A stretch of 64,000 nucleotides of DNA. Source: CALMEC01 sp964434425 (GTDB lineage: Bacteria > Actinomycetota > Thermoleophilia > Miltoncostaeales > Miltoncostaeaceae). The stretch lies in the NCBI GenBank assembly GCA_964434425.1, contig CAYSVH010000010.1, forward strand, positions 31,886 through 95,885, read 5' to 3'. This document shows, in pieces, positions 43,209 to 51,586 of this stretch (position 1 is the stretch's first letter; every line of letters begins with the position of its first letter). The notes beneath the pieces were generated by a model. It did not search any database, was not told where the DNA came from, and saw only the letters and a program-made list of their open reading frames with translations. The translations under genes and the position numbers were made by a program.

Positions 43209-43985
43209 TCACCCGAGCACCTGGAACATGAGGATGGTGACGGCCGTGCCCAGGACGGCGCCGGCGACGACCTCCACGGCGGAGTGGATGCCGGCCTCCA
43301 CCCGCGACTGGGCCACCAGGAGGGCCATCATGAAGGCGAGTGTCGACACCAGCGCGGCGTGCGCCACGTCGTTGGCGAGGATGGTGACCGCGGCCCACCC
43401 CGCGAACGCCGCCGCAGCGTGCCCGGACGGAAGGCCACCGCGAAGCGCGGTCCCGCGCCCCGTGAACGCCTTGATCGCGATGGTGAGCAGGACCGTCACG
43501 ATGAGCGCACCCACCACGATCTGCGAGGGGCGCGCGTCGAGACGCCCCGCCATGTCGAACCCGTGGTCGGTCAGGTGGTTGTAGAAGACCAGGTAGGCGA
43601 TCACCACGGCGTTCACGGTGGCCACCAGAACGGCCCCTGCCGCCACGTCCTTCGCCACCTTGATGAGCGGGTGATAGTGCCGCACCGTGGCGTCGATGGC
43701 CGCCTCGAGCGCCGTGTTGAACATCTCGGCGATGATCACCAGGCTGACCACGCCGAGAATGGCGATGAACTCGAGCCGGGTGACGCCCAGGACCAGGGCC
43801 AGGATGAGGGCGCCCAGCCCCGCGGCGATGTGGATGCGCATGTTGCGCTGTGTGCGCAGCACGTAGACGATGCCCGCGAAGGCCCAGGTGAAGGACCACC
43901 GGAGGGATCCCTGCCGCGGGATGCTGCTGTCCGACCGGCCGAAGAGCCGGGCGCGGATTCCGTGCCGCTTCCGGTCCTCGCTCAC
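43209..43985 (-). CDS. DgkA-type lipid kinase fused to PAP2 phosphatase
   Basis: 258-aa membrane protein in two parts. Residues about 20-125 are a diacylglycerol/undecaprenol kinase: FTWAFAGIVYVLRTQRNMRIH, then EMFNTALEAAIDATV and HPLIKVAKDVAAGAVL, the family signature. Residues about 140-258 are a PAP2 domain with GLPSGHAAAAFAGWAA and SRVEAGIHSAVEVVAGA. The first PAP2 motif (KxxxxxxRP) is not evident, although AFTGRGTALRGG precedes motif 2. Such kinase-phosphatase fusions occur in Gram-positives and may cycle undecaprenol or diacylglycerol phosphates. GTG 43985 overlaps the ybeY stop. Confidence 0.88.
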   Translation of the reverse strand: MSEDRKRHGIRARLFGRSDSSIPRQGSLRWSFTWAFAGIVYVLRTQRNMRIHIAAGLGALILALVLGVTRLEFIAILGVVSLVIIAEMFNTALEAAIDATVRHYHPLIKVAKDVAAGAVLVATVNAVVIAYLVFYNHLTDHGFDMAGRLDARPSQIVVGALIVTVLLTIAIKAFTGRGTALRGGLPSGHAAAAFAGWAAVTILANDVAHAALVSTLAFMMALLVAQSRVEAGIHSAVEVVAGAVLGTAVTILMFQVLG

Positions 43986-44386
43986 GTGAGGCGGTCCACC
44001 AGCTCGTCCTGGAGTTGCAGCATCTCGCCCTGGTCCACCTCGTGGTCGTAGCCGACGAGGTGCAGCAGCCCGTGGATCACGAGGGTGCTCAGCGGATCCT
44101 CGGCGGCGGCCGGGCAGATGATGATGTCGCCGAGTTCGGGCGACGGGCCGTCCTCGGGCCATCCGTCACGGACCGTCGGTCCGTCGACCGGGAACGACAG
44201 GACGTCCGTCGGCCGTGGCTTGTCGCGGTGCTCGCCGTTGATCTCGGCCATGCGGTCCTCGGTGACCACCATGAGGCCGAGGCTGGCGCGTTCGATGGCG
44301 ATCTCGGCGCACACCCGGCGTGCCGTCTCCGTGAGGGCGTCCAGATCCACGCCGGATACGTCGGACGACGCTTCGACCTCGATCAT
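43982..44386 (-). CDS. ybeY: Endoribonuclease YbeY
   Basis: 134-aa zinc-dependent RNase for 16S rRNA 3' maturation and ribosome quality control. The metal motif HGLLHLVGYDHE (H-x3-H-x5-H, about residues 105-115) is intact, preceded by RPTDVLSFP and LGDIIIC. ATGA overlap with phoH upstream and GTGA overlap with dgkA downstream make a tight translational chain. This is the conserved phoH-ybeY-dgkA-era order. Confidence 0.95.
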   Translation of the reverse strand: MIEVEASSDVSGVDLDALTETARRVCAEIAIERASLGLMVVTEDRMAEINGEHRDKPRPTDVLSFPVDGPTVRDGWPEDGPSPELGDIIICPAAAEDPLSTLVIHGLLHLVGYDHEVDQGEMLQLQDELVDRLT

Positions 44387-45330
44387 CGATCGTTCTCGTC
44401 GGCGATGCGGTAAGCCTCGACGATCTCCTGCACCAGGCGGTGGCGCACCACGTCGTCGCGGTTGAAGCGCACGAACGCCACGTCGTTCACCGACGACAGG
44501 ATGCGGTCGATGTCGTTGAGCGCCGACGGACGGTCGCGGGGCAGGTCGATCTGGGTGACGTCCCCCGTGACCACCATGGTGGAGCGGTAGCCGAGCCGGG
44601 TGAGGAACATCTTCATCTGCTCGCTCGTGGTGTTCTGCGCCTCGTCGAGGATGATGAAGCTGTCGTTGAGGGTGCGTCCGCGCATGAACGCCAGGGGCGC
44701 GATCTCGATCTGACCGCGTTCGAGATAGGCCTGCACCTTCTCGGCCTCCATCATGTCGTGGAGGGCGTCGAACAGCGGACGCAGATACGGGTCGACCTTG
44801 GCGGCGATGTCTCCCGGGAGGAACCCCAGGCGCTCACCGGCCTCCACTGCCGGACGGGTGAGGATGATCCGGCCCACCTCCTTGCGCGCCAGCGCCGCCG
44901 CGGCGAGTGCCACGGCGAGGTAGGTCTTCCCCGTGCCGGCGGGGCCGATGCCGAAGGTGATCGTGTGGTTGCGGATGGCGTCGACGTACCGCTTCTGGCC
45001 GTCCGTCTTCGGCGTGACGGCGAGGTGACGGTGACGCAGGACCACGTCGCCCAGCGTGTCGGCGAGCGGCGCGTGGCGGTCGACGGCGCTGACGATGGCC
45101 TCGACGGTGCCCGGGCCCATGCCCTCCCCACGGCCCATCAGGGACGCGAGGTCACCGATCGCGGTGGCGGTGGCCTCGACGCGTGACTCGTCGCCGATGA
45201 GGGTGAGCCGGTTTCCCCGCAGCCCCAGGTCCATGCCGAGGTGCTCCTCCAGCGACCGGAGGATGCGGTCGTGCTCCCCGGCGAGTTCGACCGCGACGTC
45301 GTCGCTGAGTTCGATCGTTCGTTGATGCAT
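44383..45330 (-). CDS. phoH: PhoH-like ATPase
   Basis: 315-aa predicted RNA-associated ATPase/helicase. An N-terminal KH-like region covers residues about 1-100. Then come KTDGQKRYVDAIRNHTITFGIGPAGTGKTYLA with Walker A (about residue 131), RPAVEAGERLGFLPGD, ILDEAQNTTSEQMKMFLTRLG (Walker B) and VVTGDVTQIDLP. It shares one base with the HIT-gene stop (TGATG) and overlaps ybeY, consistent with a joint role in rRNA processing. Confidence 0.94.
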   Translation of the reverse strand: MHQRTIELSDDVAVELAGEHDRILRSLEEHLGMDLGLRGNRLTLIGDESRVEATATAIGDLASLMGRGEGMGPGTVEAIVSAVDRHAPLADTLGDVVLRHRHLAVTPKTDGQKRYVDAIRNHTITFGIGPAGTGKTYLAVALAAAALARKEVGRIILTRPAVEAGERLGFLPGDIAAKVDPYLRPLFDALHDMMEAEKVQAYLERGQIEIAPLAFMRGRTLNDSFIILDEAQNTTSEQMKMFLTRLGYRSTMVVTGDVTQIDLPRDRPSALNDIDRILSSVNDVAFVRFNRDDVVRHRLVQEIVEAYRIADENDR

Positions 45331-45671
45331 CACATGGATTCTGACAAACGTTCGCCGCCCATCACGTGCCAGTGGAGGTGGAACACCGACTGCAGTGCGT
45401 CCGGGCCGTGGTTGGTGGTGACGCGGTAGCCGGACTCGACCAGGCCCGATTCGGCCGCGAGCTCGGCGATGAAGGTCGGCATAACGGCGCGCTCGGCGTC
45501 CGAGAGGCCGTCCACCTCGGCCAGGCTCGAGACGTGCGTCTCGGGGATGACGAGGAGGTGCACCGGTGCCTTCGGGCTGATGTCGCGGAACGCCACGAAG
45601 CCGTCGCCGCGCTTGACGACGTCCGCGGGGATGTCGCCGACGACGATCTTGCAGAACAGGCAGTCGCTCAT
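45330..45671 (-). CDS. HIT family (HINT-type) hydrolase
   Basis: 113-aa purine-nucleoside phosphoramidase-type protein. It starts DCLFCKIVVGDIPADVV with the zinc-binding CxxC, continues FRDISPKAPVHLLVIPETHV, and ends in the catalytic histidine triad HLHWHVMGG (about residues 101-109). The normal HINT length and motif make the family certain; the natural substrate is unknown. It is overlapped by mtaB upstream and phoH downstream. Confidence 0.93.
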   Translation of the reverse strand: MSDCLFCKIVVGDIPADVVKRGDGFVAFRDISPKAPVHLLVIPETHVSSLAEVDGLSDAERAVMPTFIAELAAESGLVESGYRVTTNHGPDALQSVFHLHWHVMGGERLSESM

Positions 45672-46912
45672 GGGATGGGTACTCCTTTGAGGTGCTCGCC
45701 GGCCATGCCGGCGACGTGCACGGGGACGAGGTCCCCGGGATTCGCATACGCGTCGGCCGCGTCCAGCACGAAGCGGCAGTAGTCGCTGCCGTACCCGGTG
45801 AGGGTGCCGTCGTCGAGGCGGCGTTCGACCAGCACGGCGTCGTCGCCTCCCACACGTGAGGCGCGGCGCGCGAACCCGAGCCGGTCCGAGAGGTCCCGAA
45901 GGCGTTGACCGCGGTCGGTCCGGGCCTCGGGCGTCACGGTGTCGTCGAGGTCGGCCGCGACGGTGCCCGGGCGGGGTGAGAACGGGAACACGTGGATCTT
46001 CCCGAACGCCAGTTCCTTGCACACGGCCTGGGTGCGGTCGAAGGCGGCGTCGTCCTCCGTCGGGAAGCCCACGATGACGTCGGTGGTGACGTTGACGGCG
46101 GGGATCGCCTCACGTGCCCAGCCGATCGCACGAACGTACTCGTCCATCGTGTAGCTGCGGCCCATCGTCCGCAGCACGCCGTCGTCACCCGACTGGAGCG
46201 GGATATGGAGATGGTGGGCCACCGTGTCGGTGTCGGCGAGGGCCTCCACGAACCGCTCGGTCACGTCACCCGGTTCGATGGAGGACACGCGCAGGCGACG
46301 CAGCCCGTCCAGGTGTCCGATGGCACGCACGAGGTCCGACAGGTCGGTGCCGTCATCGCCGCGCCAGGTGCCGATGTTGATCCCGGTGAGAACGAGTTCG
46401 GGGTGCCCCTCGGCGATGCGCCGGCGGGCGTCGCGGAGGATGGCCTCCAGCGTGCGGCTCTCGGCGATGCCGCGGGTGCGCGGGATGATGCAGAACGTGC
46501 AGTTCTGGTCGCACCCGTTCTGCACCTTGAGGAAGGCCCGCGTCCGGCCGGCGGGTCGGTCGTCGTCATGGCAGGCGAGCGTGGTGGTGAGACCGCCGAG
46601 GAGATCCACGATCTCGACGGCGGCGCGGTCGGCGGAGCGGCCGACGACGGTCACCGACTCGCCGAACTGGCCGGCGTTCAGGTTGGCGGCGCAGCCCGTG
46701 ACGAAGGTCCTGCCGATGCGCGCGGCACGGTTGACCTGCTGGCGGCTCTTGCGCTCGCTCTCGAGCGTGAGGGCGCACGTGTTGACGACGTGGATGTCGG
46801 CGACGTCACGGGTTGTCTCGACGTGTCCGGCGTCGGAGAGTGCGTCGCGGATCAGCATGGCGTCGGCCTGGCTGACCTTGCATCCCAGGAAGCGGACGGA
46901 GAAGGTCGCCAT
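45668..46912 (-). CDS. mtaB: tRNA (t6A37) methylthiotransferase, MtaB/MiaB-like
   Basis: 414-aa radical-SAM enzyme that adds a methylthio group to t6A37 in tRNA. The N-terminal UPF0004 domain has its three cluster Cys (FLGCKVSQ, VVNTCALT, VTGCAAN). The radical-SAM motif QNGCDQNCTFCIIPRTRG is near residue 135, followed by LVLTGINIGTW, HIPLQSGDDGVLRTMGR and VGFPTEDDAAF. The C-terminal TRAM domain is short (VPVHVAG). The N-terminus KVSQADAM fits the MtaB branch rather than MiaB. A 120-bp gap separates it from rsmE. Confidence 0.92.
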   Translation of the reverse strand: MATFSVRFLGCKVSQADAMLIRDALSDAGHVETTRDVADIHVVNTCALTLESERKSRQQVNRAARIGRTFVTGCAANLNAGQFGESVTVVGRSADRAAVEIVDLLGGLTTTLACHDDDRPAGRTRAFLKVQNGCDQNCTFCIIPRTRGIAESRTLEAILRDARRRIAEGHPELVLTGINIGTWRGDDGTDLSDLVRAIGHLDGLRRLRVSSIEPGDVTERFVEALADTDTVAHHLHIPLQSGDDGVLRTMGRSYTMDEYVRAIGWAREAIPAVNVTTDVIVGFPTEDDAAFDRTQAVCKELAFGKIHVFPFSPRPGTVAADLDDTVTPEARTDRGQRLRDLSDRLGFARRASRVGGDDAVLVERRLDDGTLTGYGSDYCRFVLDAADAYANPGDLVPVHVAGMAGEHLKGVPIP

Positions 46913-47032
46913 CAGCGTCCGCGGCGGTGTGGTCGCCCGTTCATGGGTGACACCGTACAGGCGCGGACGGGCCGGACTCCCGGTGCCGCGGGCGGCGCGA
47001 CGAACCCCATCGCACCCACCGGTGCGCGGTTG

Positions 47033-47800
47033 TCACCGAGGCGTCGGTGCATCGTTCCCGTCGCCCGGATCGCGGCCCCACCGCTGCGTGTCCGCGGCGA
47101 TGGACACGGCCACGAGCGCGGCCGTCTCGGCCCGCAGAACGGAGTCGCCCAGGCGCGCGAGGCGGCAACCGGCGTCGCGTGCCGCCGTGATCTCGTCCTC
47201 CGCGAATCCCGCGTCGGGGCCGATGATCAGACGCACCGTCGCGGCACCGGCGGCGCGCACGACGTCACCGAGATTCGCGTCGCCCCGCGGATCAACCACG
47301 ATCACGGCGACGTCCGGGTCGCCCACGATGACGTCCTCGACGTCCGCGAGCCCCTCGATCCGCGGTCCGTGGGCCTGGCCCGATTGGCGCATCGCGGATG
47401 CGACCACCCGCTGCAGCCGATCCCGGCGCTTTCCGAACGCCGACGCATCGGGTATCCGTCCGGCGCGTGCCGAACGGAAGATGGTGATCTCCCGGACCCC
47501 GATCTCGGTCGCCTTCTCGACCACCAGGTCCAGGCGCCCCCATTCGGCCAAACCGACGGCCAGTTCGATCCGCGGACGGCGGGGCGCCGGACGTGGGGCA
47601 TCGCCCAGCCGCAGCCGCACCGTGTCGCCCAGCTCGGCCACCGTCGCGTCCCAGACGTTCCCGTCGTCGTCGAGCACCTCGACCGCCTCCCCCACTCCGC
47701 GGCGTACGACGCGCGTCAGGTGGTGTGCGTCCTCAGCGGTGAGGGTGACGAGGGCCCCGGGCGCGCAACCGTCCACCAGATAGCGGAAGCGGTGCTTCAT
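47033..47800 (-). CDS. rsmE: 16S rRNA (m3U1498) methyltransferase RsmE
   Basis: 255-aa SPOUT methyltransferase. The N-terminal PUA-like domain includes LTAEDAHHLTRVVRRGVGEAVEVLDDDGN. The knotted C-terminal domain has LVVEKATEIGVREI, KRRDRLQRVVASAMRQSGQ, LIIGPDAGFAEDEI and RLGDSVLRAETAALVAVSI, the SAM-binding trefoil knot. ATG 47800 overlaps the prmA stop. Confidence 0.95.
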   Translation of the reverse strand: MKHRFRYLVDGCAPGALVTLTAEDAHHLTRVVRRGVGEAVEVLDDDGNVWDATVAELGDTVRLRLGDAPRPAPRRPRIELAVGLAEWGRLDLVVEKATEIGVREITIFRSARAGRIPDASAFGKRRDRLQRVVASAMRQSGQAHGPRIEGLADVEDVIVGDPDVAVIVVDPRGDANLGDVVRAAGAATVRLIIGPDAGFAEDEITAARDAGCRLARLGDSVLRAETAALVAVSIAADTQRWGRDPGDGNDAPTPR

Positions 47801-48648
47801 TCCCGGGTGAGGCGGACGGCCGCCCAGCCGTCGGCGGAGATGACCCGGTCGATCCGAAGGCCGAGCGCCACCCAGGGTTCGGTGGCGTTCACGATGTCGG
47901 CCTCCACGAAGCCCGAGAGGATGGCGACACGTGGTGTCGCGGCGAGGCGTCCGGCGACCTGGCGGACGTGCATCCGGGTGATGTTGGCGAGCACGATGTC
48001 CGCGGGCGGAAGCGCGACGGTTGTGGCATCGACCGTCGACGTCGTCACGACGACATCGTTGACCTCGGCGTTCCTGGCGGTGGCCTCGACGGCCAGCGGG
48101 TCGTGGTCGACGGCGAACACCGGGTCGTACCCCAGCTTCCGGGCACTGATAGCAAGCACCCCGGATCCGCAGCCGACGTCCAGCACGCGTCCGACCGGAA
48201 CGTCGATGAGCAGCTCGAGGCATCCCCGCGTGGTTGCGTGCTGGCCGGTGCCGAACGCCATGCCGGGGTCGATGACGACCTCGGGTACGTCGTCGGCCGC
48301 GGGCACCCACGGCGGACGAAGGCGCAGACGTCCTGCGATCTCGACCGGCACGTGGATACGGCGCATGGCGTCGCGCCAGTCGTCGTTCTGGGCGGCGACG
48401 TCGAGGTCGACGTCGAGTCCGGCGGCGGTGAGTCGGTCGGCGATGGCCACGACGGCCTCGTCACTGTGACGGGAGGGCACCCAGAGGGTGAGGTCCCATG
48501 TGTCGTCCTGACGTGTCTCGGACCAGCCCGCATCGGTCATCTCGTCCAGAAGTCCACGAGCGATCTCGACCGAGTCTCCCGCGACGGTGAGCGTCAGCCG
48601 GGTGAGTTCAGCGGAATCGGTTTCTGAGGCGACCGAAAAGTCCCTCAC
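47797..48648 (-). CDS. prmA: Ribosomal protein L11 methyltransferase
   Basis: 283-aa SAM-dependent enzyme that methylates L11. An N-terminal substrate-recognition domain is followed by IDPGMAFGTGQHATTRGCLELL, VLDVGCGSGVLAISARKLG (SAM motif I), FAVDHDPLAVEATARNA and the catalytic-site DIVLANI (NPPF-like position). GTG 48648 was chosen: it lies within the last 41 bp of dnaJ, has GGGGTCC upstream, and gives a normal N-terminus. Confidence 0.92.
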   Translation of the reverse strand: MRDFSVASETDSAELTRLTLTVAGDSVEIARGLLDEMTDAGWSETRQDDTWDLTLWVPSRHSDEAVVAIADRLTAAGLDVDLDVAAQNDDWRDAMRRIHVPVEIAGRLRLRPPWVPAADDVPEVVIDPGMAFGTGQHATTRGCLELLIDVPVGRVLDVGCGSGVLAISARKLGYDPVFAVDHDPLAVEATARNAEVNDVVVTTSTVDATTVALPPADIVLANITRMHVRQVAGRLAATPRVAILSGFVEADIVNATEPWVALGLRIDRVISADGWAAVRLTRE

Positions 48649-49726
48649 CGGACCCCTTGGATTCGACGTGCTGCTCGAGTCCCTCGAGGAACTCCCGTCC
48701 CTCGCGGCTGGTGACCGCCGGAATGTCGACATCGATCACCACGCGCTGGTCACCGCGCCGACGCCCGCGGATCTGCGGGAAGCCCTTGCCGCGGATCACC
48801 GTCTCCGACAGTGGCTGGACGCCCGCGTCGATGGTGATCTCCTCCTCGCTCTCCACGGTGGGCACCGTGACGGTGGTACCCGTCATGGCGTCGATCACCG
48901 AGATGCGCACGTGGCTGACGATGTCCATCTCGTCGCGCTGGAAGCGCTCGTCCTCGGCAACCGAGACCTCGATGTAGAGGTCGCCGGCCTGGGCGCCGGG
49001 GTCGCCCGCGTGTCCCTTCCCGGGCATGCGGATGCGCTGGCCGTCTGCGATGCCGGCCGGGATGTCGAGTTCGATCTCCTGCTTCGCCATGTGCCGCGCG
49101 AGTCCCGAGCAATCGGGGCACGGCTTCTCGGGCACACGTCCCGCGCCGTTGCACGTCGGACAGACGCGGCGGCGGACGATCTGGCCGAGGGCGCTTCGCA
49201 TGGCCTCCTGTACCTGCCCCTGTCCCCCGCACATCTCGCAGGTGGACACGCTGCTGCCGGGCGCCGCTCCGGTCGCCTCGCAGGTGTCGCACAGGGTGAC
49301 CAGGTTCGCCGTCACCGTGCGCGTCACGCCCAGTGCGGATTCGACGAAGCTGATCTCGACGCCGGCCAGGTGGTCCTCGCCGGGCTGGCGTGACGGCCCG
49401 CTCCCGCCCCCGAAGATGTCGCCGTTGAAGAGGCTCGAGAAGATGTCCTGGAAGGACCCGAAGCCGCCCATGGGGTCACCGCCGCCTCCGGCGCCGTTGA
49501 TCCCGTCGCGGCCGAAGCGATCGTACATCTGACGGCGTTCGGGGTCCGAGAGGACCTCGTAGGCCTCCGCGATGGCCTTGAAACGCTCCTCGGCCGAACT
49601 GTCGCCCGGGTTCACGTCCGGGTGGTTCTCGCGGGCGAGGCGACGGAAGGCCTTCTTGATCTGTGCATCGTCGGCGTCGCGAGAGACGCCGAGGATGTCG
49701 TAGAAATCCTGGCTGGCAGTCGACAC
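48608..49726 (-). CDS. dnaJ: Chaperone DnaJ
   Basis: 372-aa DnaK co-chaperone. The J-domain (DFYDILGVSRDADDAQIKKAFRRLA) has the HPD tripeptide in RENHPDVNPGD. A Gly/Phe-rich linker (GGFGSFQDIFSSLFNGDIFGGG) follows, then four zinc-finger repeats CDTCEATG, CEMCGGQG, CPTCNGAG and CPDCSGLA, the last lacking the final Gly. The C-terminal client-binding beta domains follow. GTG 49726 was preferred; a TTG six codons upstream is possible. No dnaK or grpE is adjacent, and hrcA lies 1.9 kb upstream beyond the transposase gene. Confidence 0.95.
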   Translation of the reverse strand: MSTASQDFYDILGVSRDADDAQIKKAFRRLARENHPDVNPGDSSAEERFKAIAEAYEVLSDPERRQMYDRFGRDGINGAGGGGDPMGGFGSFQDIFSSLFNGDIFGGGSGPSRQPGEDHLAGVEISFVESALGVTRTVTANLVTLCDTCEATGAAPGSSVSTCEMCGGQGQVQEAMRSALGQIVRRRVCPTCNGAGRVPEKPCPDCSGLARHMAKQEIELDIPAGIADGQRIRMPGKGHAGDPGAQAGDLYIEVSVAEDERFQRDEMDIVSHVRISVIDAMTGTTVTVPTVESEEEITIDAGVQPLSETVIRGKGFPQIRGRRRGDQRVVIDVDIPAVTSREGREFLEGLEQHVESKGSGEGLFGRLRNRFR

Positions 49727-49784
49727 GGCCACCGAGGATAGCAACGAACCGTCGCCACCCGCGTACGTCGGTGCGTGAGCCGAC

Positions 49785-49821
49785 GGTGAGGCCGCTGGTG
49801 CCAGGCACCAGCGGCCTCACC
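49785..49821 (+). repeat. 37-bp perfect palindrome, RAYT-proximal copy 1
   Basis: Arms GGTGAGGCCGCTGGTGCC and GGCACCAGCGGCCTCACC surround a single A. The CCTTTTTG that follows gives it the look of a plus-strand rho-independent terminator as well. It is 216 bp before the RAYT gene. Confidence 0.88.
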
Positions 49822-49884
49822 CTTTTTGCGCGGTTGAGCTATCGCACCTGCAAATCGTCCGTATTCCGGCGATCCCGTGAATCA

Positions 49885-49923
49885 CGAGTAGGCCGCTGGT
49901 GCCAGGCACCAGCGGCCTACTCG
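49885..49923 (+). repeat. 39-bp perfect palindrome, RAYT-proximal copy 2
   Basis: Arms CGAGTAGGCCGCTGGTGCC and GGCACCAGCGGCCTACTCG surround an A. The inner 14 bases of each arm are identical to copy 1, while the outer bases differ yet remain complementary (GAGTA/TACTC instead of GGTGA/TCACC). The pair is 63 bp apart. Confidence 0.88.
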
Positions 49924-50036
49924 TCCTCGTCCGCGACGCGGAAATGTTCGCTCTTTGCGGTCGTCGCCATCGCCCGGAGGGGGAGGAAGAGCCCGCCCCA
50001 GCCCTTGTATGGGTGACACCACCGAGGGAGGACCGA

Positions 50037-50879
50037 ATGGGACGCGCACCCCGCCCCCAGGGAGAGGCGCTCACCTACCACGTCATGGCACGCGGCAATA
50101 ATCGGCGGGACATCTTCCAGGACGCACTGGACCGACGCTCCTTCCTGTCACTCCTCGAAGCGACACGGCAACGGCGGAACTGGCGAATGCACGCGTGGTG
50201 CCTCATGACGAACCACGTCCACCTGCTCCTCACGACGGAACAGGCCGACATCTCCGCGGGCATCCACGATGTCCTCGGTCACTACGCCCGGCGCTACAAC
50301 CACTTCCACGGGACCAGCGGCCATCTCTTCGGCCAGCGGTTCCGATCCGTCCTCGTCACATCGGACGAGCAGTTCCTGACGACGGTGCGCTACATCAACC
50401 GGAACCCCGTGGAGGCGGGTCTCGCCGACCGTCCGGATCGCTATCCGTGGAGTGGATATGCCATGAGACACGTGGCCCACCCACTGCTGATCGTCGACGA
50501 CGCCGACCTCATGGAGCGGCTCCATCCGCTCCCGGCGATCGCGGAATGCCAGTTGCGCACACTCGTGCATTCCGGCTCTGCGCCCCTGCGCGTCGGTTCG
50601 ACGATGCCGACGATCGCCACGCTCGTCCAGGCGATGGGACCGAAGGAGGGCGGCCCCGCGGCCCTCGCCCTGGGGTACGAACAGCGTGAGGTCGCCGCAA
50701 GCGTGGGCCTCTCCCGGGCAGGTCTCCAGCGCCACCTGCACTCACGGAGAACCCGTTGCACGGGCCCGGCACCGCACGACCGGCGCGAAGGCCGCGAGGC
50801 ACCGCGATCCCGTTCCGGTCAGGAATCGTCCGGATCAGCCGGGCGTGAACCCACCGTCGACGATGTGGCGGCCGCATGA
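50037..50879 (+). CDS. REP-associated tyrosine transposase (RAYT, Y1 HUH family)
   Basis: 280-aa single-strand transposase-like protein. It starts RAPRPQGEALTYHVMARGNNRRDIF. It has the HUH metal motif TNHVHLLL (His60, His62) and the presumed nucleophile Tyr119 in VRYINRNPVEAGL, and continues with the family's RYPWSGY. The C-terminal ~70 residues (LALGYEQREVAASVGLSRAGLQRHL) look like an added helix-turn-helix. The two palindromes directly upstream are the likely DNA targets. ATG 50037 follows GGGAGGACC. It interrupts the hrcA-to-dnaJ region and lies on the opposite strand. RAYTs are usually single-copy, domesticated genes rather than active insertion sequences. Confidence 0.9.
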   Translation: MGRAPRPQGEALTYHVMARGNNRRDIFQDALDRRSFLSLLEATRQRRNWRMHAWCLMTNHVHLLLTTEQADISAGIHDVLGHYARRYNHFHGTSGHLFGQRFRSVLVTSDEQFLTTVRYINRNPVEAGLADRPDRYPWSGYAMRHVAHPLLIVDDADLMERLHPLPAIAECQLRTLVHSGSAPLRVGSTMPTIATLVQAMGPKEGGPAALALGYEQREVAASVGLSRAGLQRHLHSRRTRCTGPAPHDRREGREAPRSRSGQESSGSAGREPTVDDVAAA

Positions 50880-50918
50880 TCCGCCGTCGTCATCGCCAGA
50901 CGGTGGCGACGGCACCTC

Positions 50919-51524
50919 TCACGACCGCAGGTCGTCGTCCATGTCGTCGTCCTCGTCCAGGTCGTCCTGATGGGTGGCGAGGTTCGTCCGTGCCGACTCG
51001 ATCAGGCGATACGCGTCGTCGAGCGAGTTCGATTCGAGCAGGAAGCGGCAGAGGCTCCGGGCGTCACGCGCCGCGAGGTGGTCCACGGCACCCTCGAGAA
51101 CCCAGAACGGCGCCGACTCCGGATCCTGGCGCAGGAGCTCGACGGCCTGATGCCCGCATTCCAGTGTGTACGTGGCGATGGCGTACTGGCTGGAGCCCGG
51201 CCGGTCACCCGGCGGCTCCCACGGAACGAGGGGACCGCTGCGCAGCCCCTCCGGCTCGATGACCTCCGCGGCGAGCTCGATGTCACGCCACGTGAGATCG
51301 ACGGGGACGCGGAGGTCGAACAGAAGGTTCTCCGCCTCGTCGGGACGGTCCGCGGCACTGGCCAGCACCGCCGCGACCCAGTGGGCCTCGGCATAGGACA
51401 GCCCCGTGAAGAGCTTGGCCTCGTCCGCCTGCGGATACAGCTGGGACTCCGGCTTGCTCGTGATGCCGACGGCGTACTCCTGCGGACCGATCGCACCGGC
51501 CTCCGTCTTGGCGAGGACGCGCAC
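50919..51524 (-). CDS. Uncharacterised protein with acidic C-terminus, downstream of hrcA
   Basis: 201 aa, no family recognised. It reads as a soluble mostly helical protein (SYAEAHWVAAVLASAADRPDEAENLLFDL, VLEGAVDHLAARDARSLCRFLLE) ending in a run of Asp/Glu (DDLDEDDDMDDDLRS). The start is uncertain. GTG 51524 is the first canonical codon, but the frame stays open back to the hrcA stop and encodes a plausible N-terminus (FEVLEVWRRPLRSGSAAAV) with no ATG, GTG or TTG. Position suggests co-transcription with hrcA. It ends 40 bp from the convergent RAYT gene. Confidence 0.65.
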   Translation of the reverse strand: MRVLAKTEAGAIGPQEYAVGITSKPESQLYPQADEAKLFTGLSYAEAHWVAAVLASAADRPDEAENLLFDLRVPVDLTWRDIELAAEVIEPEGLRSGPLVPWEPPGDRPGSSQYAIATYTLECGHQAVELLRQDPESAPFWVLEGAVDHLAARDARSLCRFLLESNSLDDAYRLIESARTNLATHQDDLDEDDDMDDDLRS

Positions 51525-51586
51525 CGCGGCGGCCGAACCCGACCGGAGGGGACGTCGCCAGACCTCGAGAACCTCGAACCGATCGT

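Noticed and set aside
45992..48469. Long plus-strand frame across mtaB, rsmE and prmA
   Set aside because: It crosses three real genes and an intergenic gap; codon-phase shadow only.
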